Source: Eopsaltria australis (lineage: Eukaryota > Chordata > Aves > Passeriformes > Petroicidae). From it: a stretch of DNA of 64,000 nucleotides. Location of the stretch: positions 7,723,001 to 7,787,000 of the forward strand of contig JAVTVJ010000012.1 of NCBI GenBank assembly GCA_034509425.1, in the 5' to 3' direction. Positions 63,717 to 64,000 of this stretch are shown here, piece after piece. Made by a program: the position numbers and the translations under genes. Each line of letters opens with the position of its first letter. The stretch's first letter is position 1. Below the pieces are notes generated by a model. The model searched no databases and was not told the origin of the DNA. It was given only the letters and a program-made list of their open reading frames with translations.

Positions 63717-64000
63717 TCCCACTCACATTTAGCAAGATCAGCAGTGTGGCTTCATTAAAATTCAAATTAATGTTATTTTGCCAATACACCACTCTAAAAG
63801 TTGATGGATTGCAACTGGTGACTAGAAAGCTTCTGCCTGCCTATACAGTTAAGCCTCAGATCACAGATATTATTGTGTTGTAGCAACTCCACTGGTTTTC
63901 TAGATTGAAGAGAGCTGGTGCTGGAATAAATTGTGCCGATGTCTGATGGCTACTTAAAGGTTTGTTGCGAATGCTGTAGGTTTAAGGAAAAAGTAGAAAA
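63717..64000. other. unique non-coding sequence
   Basis: Nothing recognisable up to the window edge. Confidence 0.45.

Noticed and set aside
1..64000. Prokaryotic-type systems (CRISPR, operons, phage)
   Set aside because: No regularly spaced repeats, no dense ORFs and no ribosome-binding pattern; the CR1 content marks this as sauropsid nuclear DNA.

Overview
The window reads as AT-rich, CpG-poor vertebrate nuclear DNA, most likely from a bird. The main evidence is nine fragments of CR1 non-LTR retrotransposons. Some carry the CR1 C-terminal protein signature, and several end in the ATTCTRTG-type octamer tail typical of avian CR1. CR1 also occurs in crocodilians and turtles, so 'bird' is an inference. 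There are no bacterial operons, CRISPR arrays, rRNA or tRNA genes that I can recognise, and no intact protein-coding gene. The stretch is best described as a gene desert or long intron.

Layout. 0-5 kb: unique sequence with two short tandem duplications (685-770, 1726-1770). 5.16-5.51 kb: a four-copy 20-bp minisatellite abutting a plus-strand CR1 piece. 5.5-13.1 kb: unique DNA with a polypurine tract, a TA/TG/GA microsatellite and a poly-T run. 13.16-14.73 kb: the first copy of a 142-bp duplicated segment, then a minus-strand CR1 reverse-transcriptase fragment with a ruined catalytic box. 14.7-20.1 kb: unique DNA. 20.15-21.36 kb: a heavily mutated plus-strand CR1 that keeps its 3' terminus. 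22.64-22.96 kb: a minus-strand CR1 3' end. 23.59-23.73 kb: the second copy of the 142-bp segment, one mismatch from the first. 25.1-25.4, 28.7, 44.1, 45.2 and 63.4-63.7 kb: further CR1 scraps. 25-44 kb is otherwise unique, with several stretches that look like candidate conserved non-coding elements. 49.91-50.26 kb: the best coding-like sequence, which starts at a good splice acceptor but is split by a frame change. 50.4-50.56 kb: a T/G-rich low-complexity block with GGGGTTTT units. 50.6-63.4 kb: unique DNA with small repeats and one perfect hairpin.

The two observations most worth following are the near-identical 142-bp duplication 10.4 kb apart and the coding-like block at 49.9-50.3 kb. All other long ORFs lack recognisable domains and are probably chance or antisense of CR1. 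Everything here comes from reading the sequence by eye; no database search or alignment was run.
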